DNA from: Brevundimonas sp. EYE_349
Lineage (GTDB): Bacteria > Pseudomonadota > Alphaproteobacteria > Caulobacterales > Caulobacteraceae
Reading direction: 5' to 3'
Length of the DNA stretch: 64,000 nt
Assembly: GCF_023147505.1 (NCBI RefSeq)
Contig: NZ_JAHXPB010000005.1
Location: 124,001 to 188,000, forward strand
The first letter of the stretch is position 1. Each line of letters begins with the position of its first letter. Of the stretch, positions 8,424-17,034 are shown piece by piece. The notes beneath the pieces were generated by a model. That model was given only the letters and a program-made list of their open reading frames with translations. It made no database searches and was not told where the DNA came from. A program made the position numbers and the translations under genes.

Positions 8424-9368
8424 TTATCGCGCCAGGAAAGCGTCCAGCGCGCCGTAAAAGACCTCGGGTTGGTCGAACATGATGAAGTGGGCGCTGTCGT
8501 CGATCCGCTTCAGGGTCGCGCCCGGCAGGCCGGCGTAGGCGGCCTGATAGATGGCGTCGGTGATTTCCGGGGTCATGCGGGCGTCGTTGAACTTGACGTA
8601 AAGCACCTCGGTCGGGGCGGTGATCCGGGGCAGTTCGGGGCGCAGGTCGGTGGCGACCAGTTCGCGGAAGGCGGCGGCCGAAACCTTCTGGTCGCTGTCG
8701 CGCATGTTCTGCAGCGCCAGTTCGCGGCGGCTTTCGGTATTGATCATGCCGGTTATGGAGGCCGTGGCCTGGGCGACATAGACCTCGCGCGGGCTGTTGG
8801 CCTGGGCGGCCCAGATCTGGTCGGCGACGGGGGCGACCGTCTCGGCCGTCGCGCCGGGGGCCGAGAACATGGCGCCCATGAAGGGGATCATGTCCACCAC
8901 CATCAGCCGCCCCACCTGATGCGGGTGGCGCGCCGCCAGCATCAGACCGATGGTCCCGCCCATGGAATGCCCCACCACGACCGGCTTGGTCAGCCCCCGT
9001 TCGCGGATGTAGCGGGCGATCTCCTCGGCGACGGGGGCTGCGACGGAGGTCAGGGTCTGACCGGTCTGGGCGTTGCCGGCGGCGGGCGCCCCGGCGAAAC
9101 CGTCAACCTGGATGCGATGAATGCGCCAGCCCGGACCGTTGCGCCCCGCCAGATGATCCACCGTCCCCTGCCAGATTTGGGGCGAGGAACTGAGGCCGGG
9201 GATCAGGATGATGTCGCGGCCGTTCGTGTCGCCATCGACGCGCACCTGGATGCGGTCCGACTGGAAGGCCACGGCCCCATCGCCGGGATGCGCTGCGTGG
9301 CCATCCTGGGCGGCGGCCGCGACGGGCGAGGCCAGGATGGCCGCGGCGATGGCGAGGATGCGAAGCAT
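8424..9368 (-). CDS. Secreted alpha/beta-fold hydrolase
   Basis: A 314-residue protein starting with a typical signal peptide (MLRILAIAAAILASP, cleavage after AAA/AQ about residue 20). The start ATG 9368 is chosen because the frame upstream encodes no signal-like sequence. The nucleophile elbow is GHSMGGT, and the catalytic His is in DDSAHFIMFDQPE near the end. It is probably a periplasmic or secreted esterase or peptidase-like hydrolase of unknown substrate. It is divergent from the Rieske oxygenase gene. Confidence 0.85.
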   Translation of the reverse strand: MLRILAIAAAILASPVAAAAQDGHAAHPGDGAVAFQSDRIQVRVDGDTNGRDIILIPGLSSSPQIWQGTVDHLAGRNGPGWRIHRIQVDGFAGAPAAGNAQTGQTLTSVAAPVAEEIARYIRERGLTKPVVVGHSMGGTIGLMLAARHPHQVGRLMVVDMIPFMGAMFSAPGATAETVAPVADQIWAAQANSPREVYVAQATASITGMINTESRRELALQNMRDSDQKVSAAAFRELVATDLRPELPRITAPTEVLYVKFNDARMTPEITDAIYQAAYAGLPGATLKRIDDSAHFIMFDQPEVFYGALDAFLAR

Positions 9369-9504
9369 GGCGAAACGTCCCTTCGACGCCGTGGGCGGCG
9401 TTCTTCGGCAGAGACTTAATCGCGTCCGGCCGCAGAGGGAAAGATGTGGGCAGGACAAACCGTCCCGCGCGTCTCCGGCCCAGCCCTCTATGGCGACGGC
9501 GGCT

Positions 9505-9521
9505 GCGCTGTTAAACAGCGC
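9505..9521. promoter_or_regulatory. Perfect 17-bp palindrome over the Rieske gene leader
   Basis: GCGCTGTTAAACAGCGC has 8-bp perfect arms around a single A and ends 2 bp before the ATG, where a ribosome site would be. It is either an operator or a hairpin that masks initiation. No SD-like sequence is seen elsewhere. Confidence 0.5.
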
Positions 9522-9523
9522 GG

Positions 9524-10645
9524 ATGACCGCCGCCCCTGTATCGTCGCCCTCCGCCGAAGCCGCCCCGTCCAAGGCCGGCGCACAGCCGTTCGGCAAGGG
9601 GTTCGTCACCGACGCCTGGTATTTCGTGGCGCTAGGTCGAGACGTCGCGCCCGGCAGCCTGAAACGTCACGAGATCATGGGCGAGCCTGTCTTGATCGGA
9701 CGCACCAAGGCGGGCCAGGTCTATGCGATGCGCGACATCTGCCCCCACCGGGCGGCGCCCCTGTCGGCGGGCCGGTTGGTCGACAAGCCCGGCGAGGGCG
9801 AGACGGTCGAATGCCCCTACCACGGCTGGCGCTTCCAGCCCGACGGGGTCTGCGCCGCCATCCCGTCCCTGGTCGAGGACCAGGCGTTCGAGGCGAACCG
9901 CATCCGGGTTCGGTCCTATCCGGTGCGTGAAAGCCAGGGGATCGTCTTCGTCTGGATGGCGTCGGACGCCCGAAACCCGATGGACCCCGACCACGCGCCG
10001 CCGGTCTTTCCCGGCGTTGTGGGGGGCGAGGCCAAGCTGGTCGAGGCCATGGATTTCGACAGCCACATCGACCACGCCGTTGTCGGCCTGATGGACCCCG
10101 CCCATGGTCCCTACGTCCACCAGCAATGGTGGTGGCGGTCCGAACATTCGATGCACGAAAAGGCCAAGGCCTTCGCCCCGACCGACTATGGCTGGGCCAT
10201 GGTGCGCCACACCCCGTCGTCGAACAGTCGCCTCTACAAGATTCTGGGCGGCGCGCCCGCGACCGAGATCACCTTCCGCCTGCCCGGCTATCGCTGGGAG
10301 CATATCCAGGTGGGCGAGAAACAGGTGCTGGCCCTGACCTGCCTGACCCCGATCACCGAGACCAAGACCCGCATCACCCAGATGTTCTGGTCCGACCACT
10401 GGGTGTTCAACATCGCCAAACCCTTCCTGCGGATGGGCGTGGTCGCCTTCCTGAAACAGGACGGCGGGATGGTGAACCTGCAGAACGAAGGTCTGCGCTA
10501 CGACCCCGCCCTGATCTGGATCGACGACGCCGACCGACAGGCGAAATGGTATCAGCAGCTGAAGCGCGAATGGGCCAGGAGCCGGGGGGAGGACCGAGCC
10601 TTCGTGAACCCGATCCAGCCTGTGACGCTGAGGTGGAAGAGCTGA
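9524..10645 (+). CDS. Rieske non-haem iron oxygenase, alpha-subunit type
   Basis: A 373-residue oxygenase. The Rieske [2Fe-2S] ligands are Cys73, His75, Cys97 and His100 (CPH and CPYHGW). The catalytic mononuclear iron site is visible as Asp191-x2-His194-x4-His199 in MDPAHGPYVH. Family members hydroxylate or demethylate aromatic and sterol-like substrates using electrons from a reductase, but no reductase or ferredoxin gene is next to it, so it must use a partner from elsewhere. The substrate cannot be told from sequence. Confidence 0.92.
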   Translation: MTAAPVSSPSAEAAPSKAGAQPFGKGFVTDAWYFVALGRDVAPGSLKRHEIMGEPVLIGRTKAGQVYAMRDICPHRAAPLSAGRLVDKPGEGETVECPYHGWRFQPDGVCAAIPSLVEDQAFEANRIRVRSYPVRESQGIVFVWMASDARNPMDPDHAPPVFPGVVGGEAKLVEAMDFDSHIDHAVVGLMDPAHGPYVHQQWWWRSEHSMHEKAKAFAPTDYGWAMVRHTPSSNSRLYKILGGAPATEITFRLPGYRWEHIQVGEKQVLALTCLTPITETKTRITQMFWSDHWVFNIAKPFLRMGVVAFLKQDGGMVNLQNEGLRYDPALIWIDDADRQAKWYQQLKREWARSRGEDRAFVNPIQPVTLRWKS

Positions 10646-10654
10646 GGGAGGCCG

Positions 10655-10795
10655 TCTCCTCCCCATGCAATGGGGAGGGGGACCGCGTAGCGGTGGAGGG
10701 GCTCTTTAAAGTCTCACAGACGCTGGCGATGCGGTAAGAACCCCTCCGTCTCTCCGCTGCACTCCGAGCCACCTCCCCATGAAATGGGGAGGAGA
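10655..10795. repeat. Intergenic inverted repeat with CCTCCCCAT ends
   Basis: A ~141-bp element between two convergent genes. TCTCCTCCCCAT at 10655-10666 pairs with ATGGGGAGGAGA at 10784-10795; inner arms GGAGGGGCTCTT (10695) and AAGAACCCCTCC (10737) pair with one mismatch. Each end also contains its own small CCCCAT/ATGGGG palindrome. It resembles dispersed intergenic elements common in Caulobacterales and sphingomonads. Confidence 0.65.
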
Positions 10796-10804
10796 CTGAG
10801 CGTC

Positions 10805-11821
10805 CTAGATCTTCAGCCCGTTCTCTTTGGCCAGATCGGACAGTTTCACCATCGGACGCGGGCCCCAGTGGGCGATGACTTCCGAGGCGGCGAGGGAGCC
10901 GAGCCTAGCGGCGTCTTCCAGCGGCAGATCGCGCGCCACGCCCAGCAGGAAGCCGGCGGCGTACTGATCGCCGGCGCCGGTGGTGTCGATGACCTTGGCG
11001 ACCGGATAGGCGGCGACGACGATGCGCTCGTCGCCCTTGATCACGACCGAGCCATGTTCGCCGCGCGTGACGGCGGCGATCTCGACGATGGCGGCCAGTT
11101 GCGCGGCGGCGGCGTCGAAGTCTTCGGTCTCGAACAGGGCGCCCAGTTCGGCCTCGTTGGCCAGGACGATGTCGGCGGACTGGGCGACGAAGTCGAGCAG
11201 TTCGGCGCGCCAGCGGGCGACGACGAAGGTGTCGGACAGGGTGATGGCGACCTTGCGGCCCGCCGCATGGGCGGCGGCGGCGGCGCGTTCGAAGGCGGCG
11301 CGGGCCGGGGCCGGGTCGAACAGATAGCCTTCGAGATAGACGATCTGGCTGGCCGCGATCAGGGCCTCGTCGATGTCGTCGGCGAACAGTTGGTTCGCGG
11401 CGCCCAGGAAGGTGGCCATGGTGCGCGCGCCGTCCGACAGGACGTTGATCAGGCAGCGCCCGGTGCCGAAGCCCTGGTCGGCGCCGCCAGTCAGGACCGG
11501 GGTGTCGAAATGCACGCCCGCCGCGCGGATGTCGTGGGTGAAGACCTGGCCCAGCACATCGTCGGCGACCTTGCCGATATAGGCCGCCCGTCCGCTGAAC
11601 GAACCGACGCCTGCGACAGTGTTGCCGGCCGACCCGCCCGAAGCCTCCACGCCCGGCGCCATGGCGTCGTACAAGGCGGCGCTGCGTTCGGCGTCGACCA
11701 GTTGCATCGAGTTGGGCGCCAGATCCTGGGCGGCCAGGAAGGCGGCGTCGCAGGGGCTGAGCACGTCGACGATGGCGTTGCCGACGGCGCAGACGTCGTA
11801 TTGGGCGGTGTTCTGGGTCAT
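10805..11821 (-). CDS. Adenosine kinase, PfkB carbohydrate kinase family
   Basis: A 338-residue ribokinase-fold sugar kinase. The N-terminal substrate-binding GGSAGNTVAGVGSFSGRAAY and the C-terminal PfkB signature DTTGAGDQYAAGFL, with the catalytic base Asp of GAGD, are intact. This set matches the adenosine kinase branch found in alphaproteobacteria, which phosphorylates adenosine to AMP for purine salvage. Other nucleoside substrates remain possible. It shares a control region with the divergent ATP-grasp gene. Confidence 0.88.
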   Translation of the reverse strand: MTQNTAQYDVCAVGNAIVDVLSPCDAAFLAAQDLAPNSMQLVDAERSAALYDAMAPGVEASGGSAGNTVAGVGSFSGRAAYIGKVADDVLGQVFTHDIRAAGVHFDTPVLTGGADQGFGTGRCLINVLSDGARTMATFLGAANQLFADDIDEALIAASQIVYLEGYLFDPAPARAAFERAAAAAHAAGRKVAITLSDTFVVARWRAELLDFVAQSADIVLANEAELGALFETEDFDAAAAQLAAIVEIAAVTRGEHGSVVIKGDERIVVAAYPVAKVIDTTGAGDQYAAGFLLGVARDLPLEDAARLGSLAASEVIAHWGPRPMVKLSDLAKENGLKI

Positions 11822-11863
11822 GATCGCGCCTTAGCGTCTGGAAGACCGCGCGTCACCCGAAAT

Positions 11864-11885
11864 CATATAAGGAAGCCCTTATATG
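11864..11885. promoter_or_regulatory. Perfect 22-bp AT-rich palindrome between divergent genes
   Basis: Arms CATATAAGG (11864-11872) and CCTTATATG (11877-11885) are perfect complements around AAGC. It lies 42 bp before adenosine kinase and 28 bp before the ATP-grasp gene. In such a GC-rich genome this AT-rich palindrome is probably the operator for both. Confidence 0.55.
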
Positions 11886-11913
11886 CCCGTTCCCACTTCG
11901 ATATGACGATCGC

Positions 11914-12786
11914 ATGACCCAGATCGCCGTGCTGACCCCCGATCCATCCGATCGCTCCTACATCGGGCGCTGGCCCGAGGTGCTGGCGCGGCTGAAGGCG
12001 ACGCTGGAGACCACTGGCGCGCGCGTGGTCGCCACGCCTTGGACCGATCATGTGGACCACGCCGCAGGCCTGGCGGACCACGATCTGATACTGCCGGTCA
12101 TCGCCTGGGGCTATCACCGCGACCACGATCGCTGGCTGGCGGGGTGCGAAACCTGGACCCGCGCGGGCCTGACGATGGACAATCCGGCCGACGTGCTGCG
12201 CTGGAACTCCGACAAGGCGTATCTGGCGCGGCTGGCGGACAAGGGCGTGCCCACCCCGCCGACCCGCTGGACCGACGGCGTTACCCAGGATCAGGTGGAC
12301 GCCGTCTTCGCCGAGACCGGCGCGCCGGTCCTGATCGTCAAGCCGACGGTGTCGGCAGGCGCCTTTCGCACCCTGCGGCTATCGCCCGGCGAGGCTCTGA
12401 TCGAGGCGCCGGAGGGGGCGTCGATGATCCAGCCCTATCTGAAATCCATTGAGACCGAGGGGGAGACCTCGCTGCTGTTCTTCGGCGGGCGGTTCAGCCA
12501 TGCGGTCAACAAACGTCCCGTGCCGGGCGATTTCCGCATCCAGATGCAGTTCGGCGGCCTTTACACGACCGTGACGCCGGATGACGCGGCCATGGCTCTG
12601 GCGCAGCAGGTGCTGGCGGCCATCGACGAGCCGCTGCTCTACGCCCGTATCGACCTGGCGCGCGACGACGCCGGACGGTGGGTGCTGATGGAGGCCGAAC
12701 TGATCGAACCGGACTTCTATCTGGATCACGACCCGGCGAACGGCGCGGGCTTCGCCGCCGCCGTGAGTCGACGATTGGGCGGCTGA
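11914..12786 (+). CDS. ATP-grasp (RimK/glutathione synthetase-like) ligase
   Basis: A 290-residue ATP-grasp enzyme. The ATP-binding segment LRWNSDKAYLARLADKGVPTPP, the lysine in VLIVKPTVSAGAF and the metal-binding region RWVLMEAELIEPDFYL are typical. Such enzymes couple ATP to carboxylate-amine ligation. The acceptor is unknown: no partner peptide or biosynthetic neighbour is present. The AT-rich palindrome in its leader links its control to adenosine kinase, which is an inference. Confidence 0.8.
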   Translation: MTQIAVLTPDPSDRSYIGRWPEVLARLKATLETTGARVVATPWTDHVDHAAGLADHDLILPVIAWGYHRDHDRWLAGCETWTRAGLTMDNPADVLRWNSDKAYLARLADKGVPTPPTRWTDGVTQDQVDAVFAETGAPVLIVKPTVSAGAFRTLRLSPGEALIEAPEGASMIQPYLKSIETEGETSLLFFGGRFSHAVNKRPVPGDFRIQMQFGGLYTTVTPDDAAMALAQQVLAAIDEPLLYARIDLARDDAGRWVLMEAELIEPDFYLDHDPANGAGFAAAVSRRLGG

Positions 12787-12799
12787 GCGAGCGCTCCGG

Positions 12800-14290
12800 T
12801 CAGAAGGCCTCCCATTCCCCGCCGCCCGCCACCAGTCGGGGCCGCGTCGGCGCGGTTTGATCGCGCGCGAAGGTTTCGATGCGCGCCTGGGCCTGATGGA
12901 CCGCGGAATCATGCGCCGGGGGCGCGGCGGCGCCGGCGACGGCGCTGACGGTGAACCGGCCGACGAGGGCCGCCAGTTCGGCCGCCTCTCGCGTCAGATT
13001 GAGGCTGGCGGCGGTCGATTGTTCAACCATGGCGGCGTTCTGCTGAGTGACCTGATCCATCTCGTTGACGGCGGTGTTGACCTCGGCCAGGCCGACCGAC
13101 TGTTCCTGGGTGGAGGCGCGGACTTCGCCCATCAGGGTGGTGATCTCGGCGATGCGGTCGGCGATGCCGGTCAGCACCTCGCCCGACTGGCGCACCAGGT
13201 CCACGCCCTGTTTCACCTGGCCGGCGCTGGACGAGATCAGGGTCTTGATCTCCTTGGCGGCCTCGGCCGACCGCTGGGCCAGGGCGCGGACTTCGGAGGC
13301 CACGACGGCGAAGCCGCGCCCCGCCTCGCCGGCGCGCGCGGCCTCGACCCCGGCGTTCAAGGCCAGCAGATTGGTCTGGAAGGCGATCTCGTCGATAACC
13401 CCGATGATCTGGTTGATCTGGCCCGAGGAGTGTTCGATCTCGCCCATGGCGGCGACGGCGCGCTGAACCACCACGGCCCCGACTTCGGCCTGGCTGCGGC
13501 CCTGTCCGACGACGCTGTCCGCGGCCTGGGCGTTCTCGGCGGTCCTGCGCACCGTGGCGGTGATCTGATCCAGAGCGGCGGCCGTCTCTTCCAGACTGGC
13601 GGCCTGACGTTCGGTGCGGCGCGACAGGTCGTCGGCGGCCTGGCTGATCTCATGGGCGCCGGCCTGCATGGCCACGGCGTTAACGCCGATCACCCCGACC
13701 GCATCGTCCAGCGCCGCCATGGCCGCATTGAAGTTGTCGCGCAGGGCGGCGTAGTCGCCCGGAAACGCGTCTTCGATCCGATAGGCCAGGTCGCCGGCGG
13801 CCATGGCCGACAGGCCCCGCGCCGTGCCCTGAACCACGGCGGTCTGGATGGCCGCCGCCTGGTGTTCCGCCGCGAGACGCCGTTCGCGTTCCTCCTCCAC
13901 GGCGGTCACGTCAATGGCGAATTTGACGACCTTATAGACGCGTCCCGTCGCGTCGAAGACGGGGTTGTAGCTGGCCTCGATCACGACGCGGCGACCATCT
14001 TGGCCATAGCGGACGAACTTGTCGCTGACGAACTCGCCCGCGTTCAGCCGCCGCCAGAAGTCGGCGTAGGCCGGGCTGTCGACCTCCGCGGGATCGACGA
14101 ACATCCGGTGATGACGCCCGACGATGTCGTCCAGCGCATAGCCCAGGACGGACAGGAAGTTGGCGTTCGCCTCACGGACCGTGCCGTCCAGATCGAACTG
14201 GATCACCGCCTGCGAGCGATCGATCGCGGCGACCATGCTGCGCAGTTCGGCGACGGCGATATCGTCGTCGCGGTTTCGAAACAGGCGCAT
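12800..14290 (-). CDS. Soluble methyl-accepting chemotaxis protein with PAS domain
   Basis: A 496-residue chemoreceptor without any transmembrane helix, so cytoplasmic. A PAS domain (about 20-135, with GRHHRMFVDPAE typical of haem or flavin-type chemotaxis PAS folds) precedes a short HAMP-like linker and a long coiled-coil signalling domain. The signalling tip is present at INQIIGVIDEIAFQTNLL and NAGVEAARAGEAGRGFAVVA. The protein ends in EWEAF, which fits the xWxxF pentapeptide that tethers CheR/CheB. ATG 14290 is preferred to the TTG five codons upstream. Confidence 0.92.
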   Translation of the reverse strand: MRLFRNRDDDIAVAELRSMVAAIDRSQAVIQFDLDGTVREANANFLSVLGYALDDIVGRHHRMFVDPAEVDSPAYADFWRRLNAGEFVSDKFVRYGQDGRRVVIEASYNPVFDATGRVYKVVKFAIDVTAVEEERERRLAAEHQAAAIQTAVVQGTARGLSAMAAGDLAYRIEDAFPGDYAALRDNFNAAMAALDDAVGVIGVNAVAMQAGAHEISQAADDLSRRTERQAASLEETAAALDQITATVRRTAENAQAADSVVGQGRSQAEVGAVVVQRAVAAMGEIEHSSGQINQIIGVIDEIAFQTNLLALNAGVEAARAGEAGRGFAVVASEVRALAQRSAEAAKEIKTLISSSAGQVKQGVDLVRQSGEVLTGIADRIAEITTLMGEVRASTQEQSVGLAEVNTAVNEMDQVTQQNAAMVEQSTAASLNLTREAAELAALVGRFTVSAVAGAAAPPAHDSAVHQAQARIETFARDQTAPTRPRLVAGGGEWEAF

Positions 14291-14356
14291 GTTCAGGACT
14301 TTCAAGACAAAAAAGCAGGAACGGGAATCGCACGGCGGAGGTTTAGAAGCCGTGCG

Positions 14357-14378
14357 GCCTTAGTTAGCAAGCTAAGGC
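14357..14378. promoter_or_regulatory. Candidate MarR-type operator
   Basis: Nested palindromes: GCCTTAG (14357-14363) pairs with CTAAGGC (14372-14378), and inside it TTAGCAAGCTAA (14364-14375) is itself symmetric. MarR proteins bind such short AT-rich palindromes. It lies 74 bp upstream of the MarR gene start and 67 bp from the chemoreceptor. Confidence 0.5.
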
Positions 14379-14451
14379 TCAACCCTGACGGTTTCTGCTT
14401 CGCGCGCGCCGTGCAAATCTGCTTTTTCCCCGGTTTTCAAAGAGGTCCGGC

Positions 14452-14940
14452 TTGTCGGCCATCGCGCGAGAGACGCTGCAGCGGCAAGTCGCCATGCAGA
14501 TCATGATCACGGCGAAACGCTGGAAGATGCGGGTCGCCGACCTTTTCCGCGATCATGGCCATACGGGCGCGCCGACCGTAGTGCTCTATATTCTGGCGGA
14601 TCATCCCAAGGGTCTGACGCTGTCGGAACTGTCCGAGCGGATGGAGCTGTCGGGCGCCTCCTTGACGCGGCTGGTCCAGCGGCTGGAGCGCGACGGCATG
14701 GTCAGCCGTCGCCGCATGGTCGGCGACGGACGCTCGTGGTTGATCGAAATGGAGCCGGGCGGCCATCAGGCCGTGAAGGAATTCGAGGTCCACGCCTCGG
14801 CGATGCGTCAGCGGATGTTCCAGGACGTGTCCGAGGCCGACATGGCCGCCGCGTTGCGGGTGCTGAACGCCCTGTCCGACAGGCTGGTCAAAGGGCCGGA
14901 CGCCTTCAGAGCGGCGCAGCGGCTTCCCCCGACGCCATAA
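14452..14940 (+). CDS. MarR family transcriptional regulator
   Basis: A 162-residue winged helix protein. The DNA-binding segment LTLSELSERMELSGASLTRLVQRLERDGMVSRR is followed by the wing VGDGRSWLIEM. The start is TTG 14452, supported by AGAGG seven bases upstream. The 3' end overlaps the convergent nth gene by 35 bp. The palindrome at 14357-14378 suggests autoregulation. The ligand is unknown. Confidence 0.88.
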   Translation: MSAIARETLQRQVAMQIMITAKRWKMRVADLFRDHGHTGAPTVVLYILADHPKGLTLSELSERMELSGASLTRLVQRLERDGMVSRRRMVGDGRSWLIEMEPGGHQAVKEFEVHASAMRQRMFQDVSEADMAAALRVLNALSDRLVKGPDAFRAAQRLPPTP

Positions 14941-15661
14941 GCCCCGCCCGCGACGGACACAGGTCGGCGATCAGGCAGGACAGGCATTTGGGCTTTCGCG
15001 CCGTGCAGGTGTAGCGACCGTGCAGGATCAGCCAGTGGTGCGCCTTGGGCAGCCAGTCTTCCGGCACCACCTTGAACAGCTGAGCCTCCACCTTGTCGGG
15101 CGTTCCCGCATTGGCCAGGCCCAGCCGGTGCGAGACGCGAAAGACGTGGGTGTCGACGGCGATGGCCGCCTCGATCCCCAGTTCGTTCAGCACCACCGAG
15201 GCCGTCTTTCGCCCAACGCCGGGCAGGGACTGAAGCTCGGCGCGGTTCAGGGGAACCTGCCCGCCGTGCTGCTCCAGCACGATGCGGCTCAGCGCGATGA
15301 CGTTGCGGGCCTTGCCGCGATAAAGGCCGATGGAGGCGATGTAGGGGATCAACCCCTCTTCGCCCAGGGCCAGCATCTTTTCGGGCGTGTCGGCGACCTG
15401 GAACAGGCGGTCGGTCGCCTTGTTGACCGAGACGTCCGTGGCCTGGGCCGACAGGGCGACGGCGACCACCAGCGTATAGGGGTTGGAGAAGTTCAGCTCG
15501 GTCTTCGGATCGGGCATGACGCCGGACAGACGCTGGAAGATTTCCTCGACCCGATCCTCGTCAGGCGGCCAGCGCAGGACGGGGATGGGGGCGCCCGTCA
15601 TGACCGCGGGGCGTTTGGCGGCCGGCTTGACGGCGGGTTTTCGGGGTTTGACCGGCTTCAT
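14906..15661 (-). CDS. nth: Endonuclease III
   Basis: A 251-residue DNA glycosylase/AP lyase that removes oxidised pyrimidines. It shows the helix-hairpin-helix LPGVGRKTASVVLNELG with the catalytic Lys in GRKTA, the catalytic Asp in AVDTHVFRV, and the [4Fe-4S] ligands in CTARKPKCLSCLIADLC (C-x6-C-x2-C-x5-C). The first 25 residues are a basic, Pro/Lys-rich extension. The ATG overlaps the stop of the upstream amine oxidase gene (ATGA), so the two are cotranslated. Confidence 0.96.
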   Translation of the reverse strand: MKPVKPRKPAVKPAAKRPAVMTGAPIPVLRWPPDEDRVEEIFQRLSGVMPDPKTELNFSNPYTLVVAVALSAQATDVSVNKATDRLFQVADTPEKMLALGEEGLIPYIASIGLYRGKARNVIALSRIVLEQHGGQVPLNRAELQSLPGVGRKTASVVLNELGIEAAIAVDTHVFRVSHRLGLANAGTPDKVEAQLFKVVPEDWLPKAHHWLILHGRYTCTARKPKCLSCLIADLCPSRAGLMASGEAAAPL

Positions 15662-16959
15662 GACCCGGCCTCTTCCAGACGCCGGCGGGGCCGAACGCCA
15701 AGGGCGGACAGGGCGGCGTCGGCGGCGCGCTCGCCCTCCATCCAGGCGCCGTGGGCCGTGCCGTAATAGACAGGGGCCGTCGCCTCTCCAGCCAGGAAGA
15801 GGCGGTCCTCGACCGAGACACGCAGTTTCGCCCGATCCGCCGCATGGCCCGGCAGGGCGTGGGAATAGGCGCCCTGCGACCAGGGATCGACGCCCCAGCC
15901 GCTGACGGCGACCGCCTGAAGCCGTCGGCGCATGTCCGACCCCAGGGCCGAGACCAGTTCGGCGACCGCGAAATCCGCCAGGGCCGCCGGCCCTTCCGCC
16001 TCCAGTCCCCAGGCCAGGTCGGCCCCGAAATAGGCCTCGATCATCGGCCGCCCGAACGGCCGCAGGTGATAGCCGCCGGTCTGGGCCGTGTCGGTGCGGG
16101 TCCACAGCTGGGTGTCGGGCTGGAAATCTGCGGCGCCGCGCACCGTCATATGCACCTTGGACGCCAGTCCCAGCGGCACGCCCGCCGTCGCCTCCAGCAG
16201 GGCGGGCGCCGGCGGGTCGATGCGGACGGTCTCGTTGGCGATCAGGCTGTTGGGCGTGGTCAGGATGACGATCCGCGCGGTCAGTTCGCCCCGGCTGGTC
16301 TCCAGCCGCAGCAGGGGGCCGGAGCGGTCGATGCGGCGCACGGCGCAATCCGTCGCCGTGACCGGGGCCGCCGCCTGGCCCAGCCGCGCGATCAGCCGGC
16401 CGTATCCCTCGCGCACCCGCCAGTTCACGCCAGTGTCGCCATAGGCGTCGTAGTCCAGGCTGGACACCTGGGCGAACCGCGCGCCGTTCAGGGCGCCGGA
16501 GATGGCGTCCATATGGGCGTTCCAGCGGCTGTCGGGATCGAAGAAGTCGGACGCCGGGCGATCTTCTCCGCGCGTGGCGGCCTCGGCGACGCGCTGGTCG
16601 AAGGCGGCGAAGGCTTCGCCGAAGGCGGCCTGGTCCGCCGACGTCATCTCGTGGTCGAAAGCCTGGCTGCGCCAGGGCGGCGGGGTCTGGTCCAGTGTCA
16701 GCCCCTCGGCCTCCACCCGGCCCGCCAGAACATTGTCGTCGGCGGAATGCAGCCAGCCGCAACCCATATCCAGGCCCTCGCCCTCGATCCGCTGGGTGAA
16801 GGCGCGCCCGCCGATCCGGTCACGCGCCTCCAGAACCAAGAGCGAAAGCCCGGGCCGCATCAGGCGCCGCGCCGCCGCGATCCCCGCCGCGCCAGCTCCC
16901 ACCACGACCACGTCGACTTGGGACGGAAGGGGATTGGAGGCCTGGGCGAAGTCGGTCAT
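15658..16959 (-). CDS. Flavin monoamine oxidase family protein
   Basis: A 433-residue FAD-dependent oxidase. The dinucleotide-binding GAGAAGIAAARRL and the following LVLEARDRIGGRAFT are the N-terminal FAD signature of the amine oxidase family; FLAGEATAPVYYGTAHGAW near the C-terminus is the second FAD-contacting motif. Substrate could be an amine or polyamine. A GTG six codons upstream (16977) is an alternative start. It is translationally coupled to nth and divergent from the emrAB operon. Confidence 0.9.
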   Translation of the reverse strand: MTDFAQASNPLPSQVDVVVVGAGAAGIAAARRLMRPGLSLLVLEARDRIGGRAFTQRIEGEGLDMGCGWLHSADDNVLAGRVEAEGLTLDQTPPPWRSQAFDHEMTSADQAAFGEAFAAFDQRVAEAATRGEDRPASDFFDPDSRWNAHMDAISGALNGARFAQVSSLDYDAYGDTGVNWRVREGYGRLIARLGQAAAPVTATDCAVRRIDRSGPLLRLETSRGELTARIVILTTPNSLIANETVRIDPPAPALLEATAGVPLGLASKVHMTVRGAADFQPDTQLWTRTDTAQTGGYHLRPFGRPMIEAYFGADLAWGLEAEGPAALADFAVAELVSALGSDMRRRLQAVAVSGWGVDPWSQGAYSHALPGHAADRAKLRVSVEDRLFLAGEATAPVYYGTAHGAWMEGERAADAALSALGVRPRRRLEEAGS

Positions 16960-17034
16960 GGGGCGCGACAGATACACGAAATCGGACCCGCCCGGACAGG
17001 ACGCAAAACATTCGTATCCAGGGTCATTGATTTT

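Noticed and set aside
14318..14343. GGAAC-N17-GGTT before the MarR gene as an EcfG promoter
   Set aside because: The -10 box lacks the conserved C and the distance to the gene is over 100 bp.
14906..16762. A 618-residue frame that looks like an amine-oxidase/endonuclease III fusion
   Set aside because: The N-terminal part is an out-of-frame reading of the amine oxidase gene; the nth ATG overlaps the oxidase stop.
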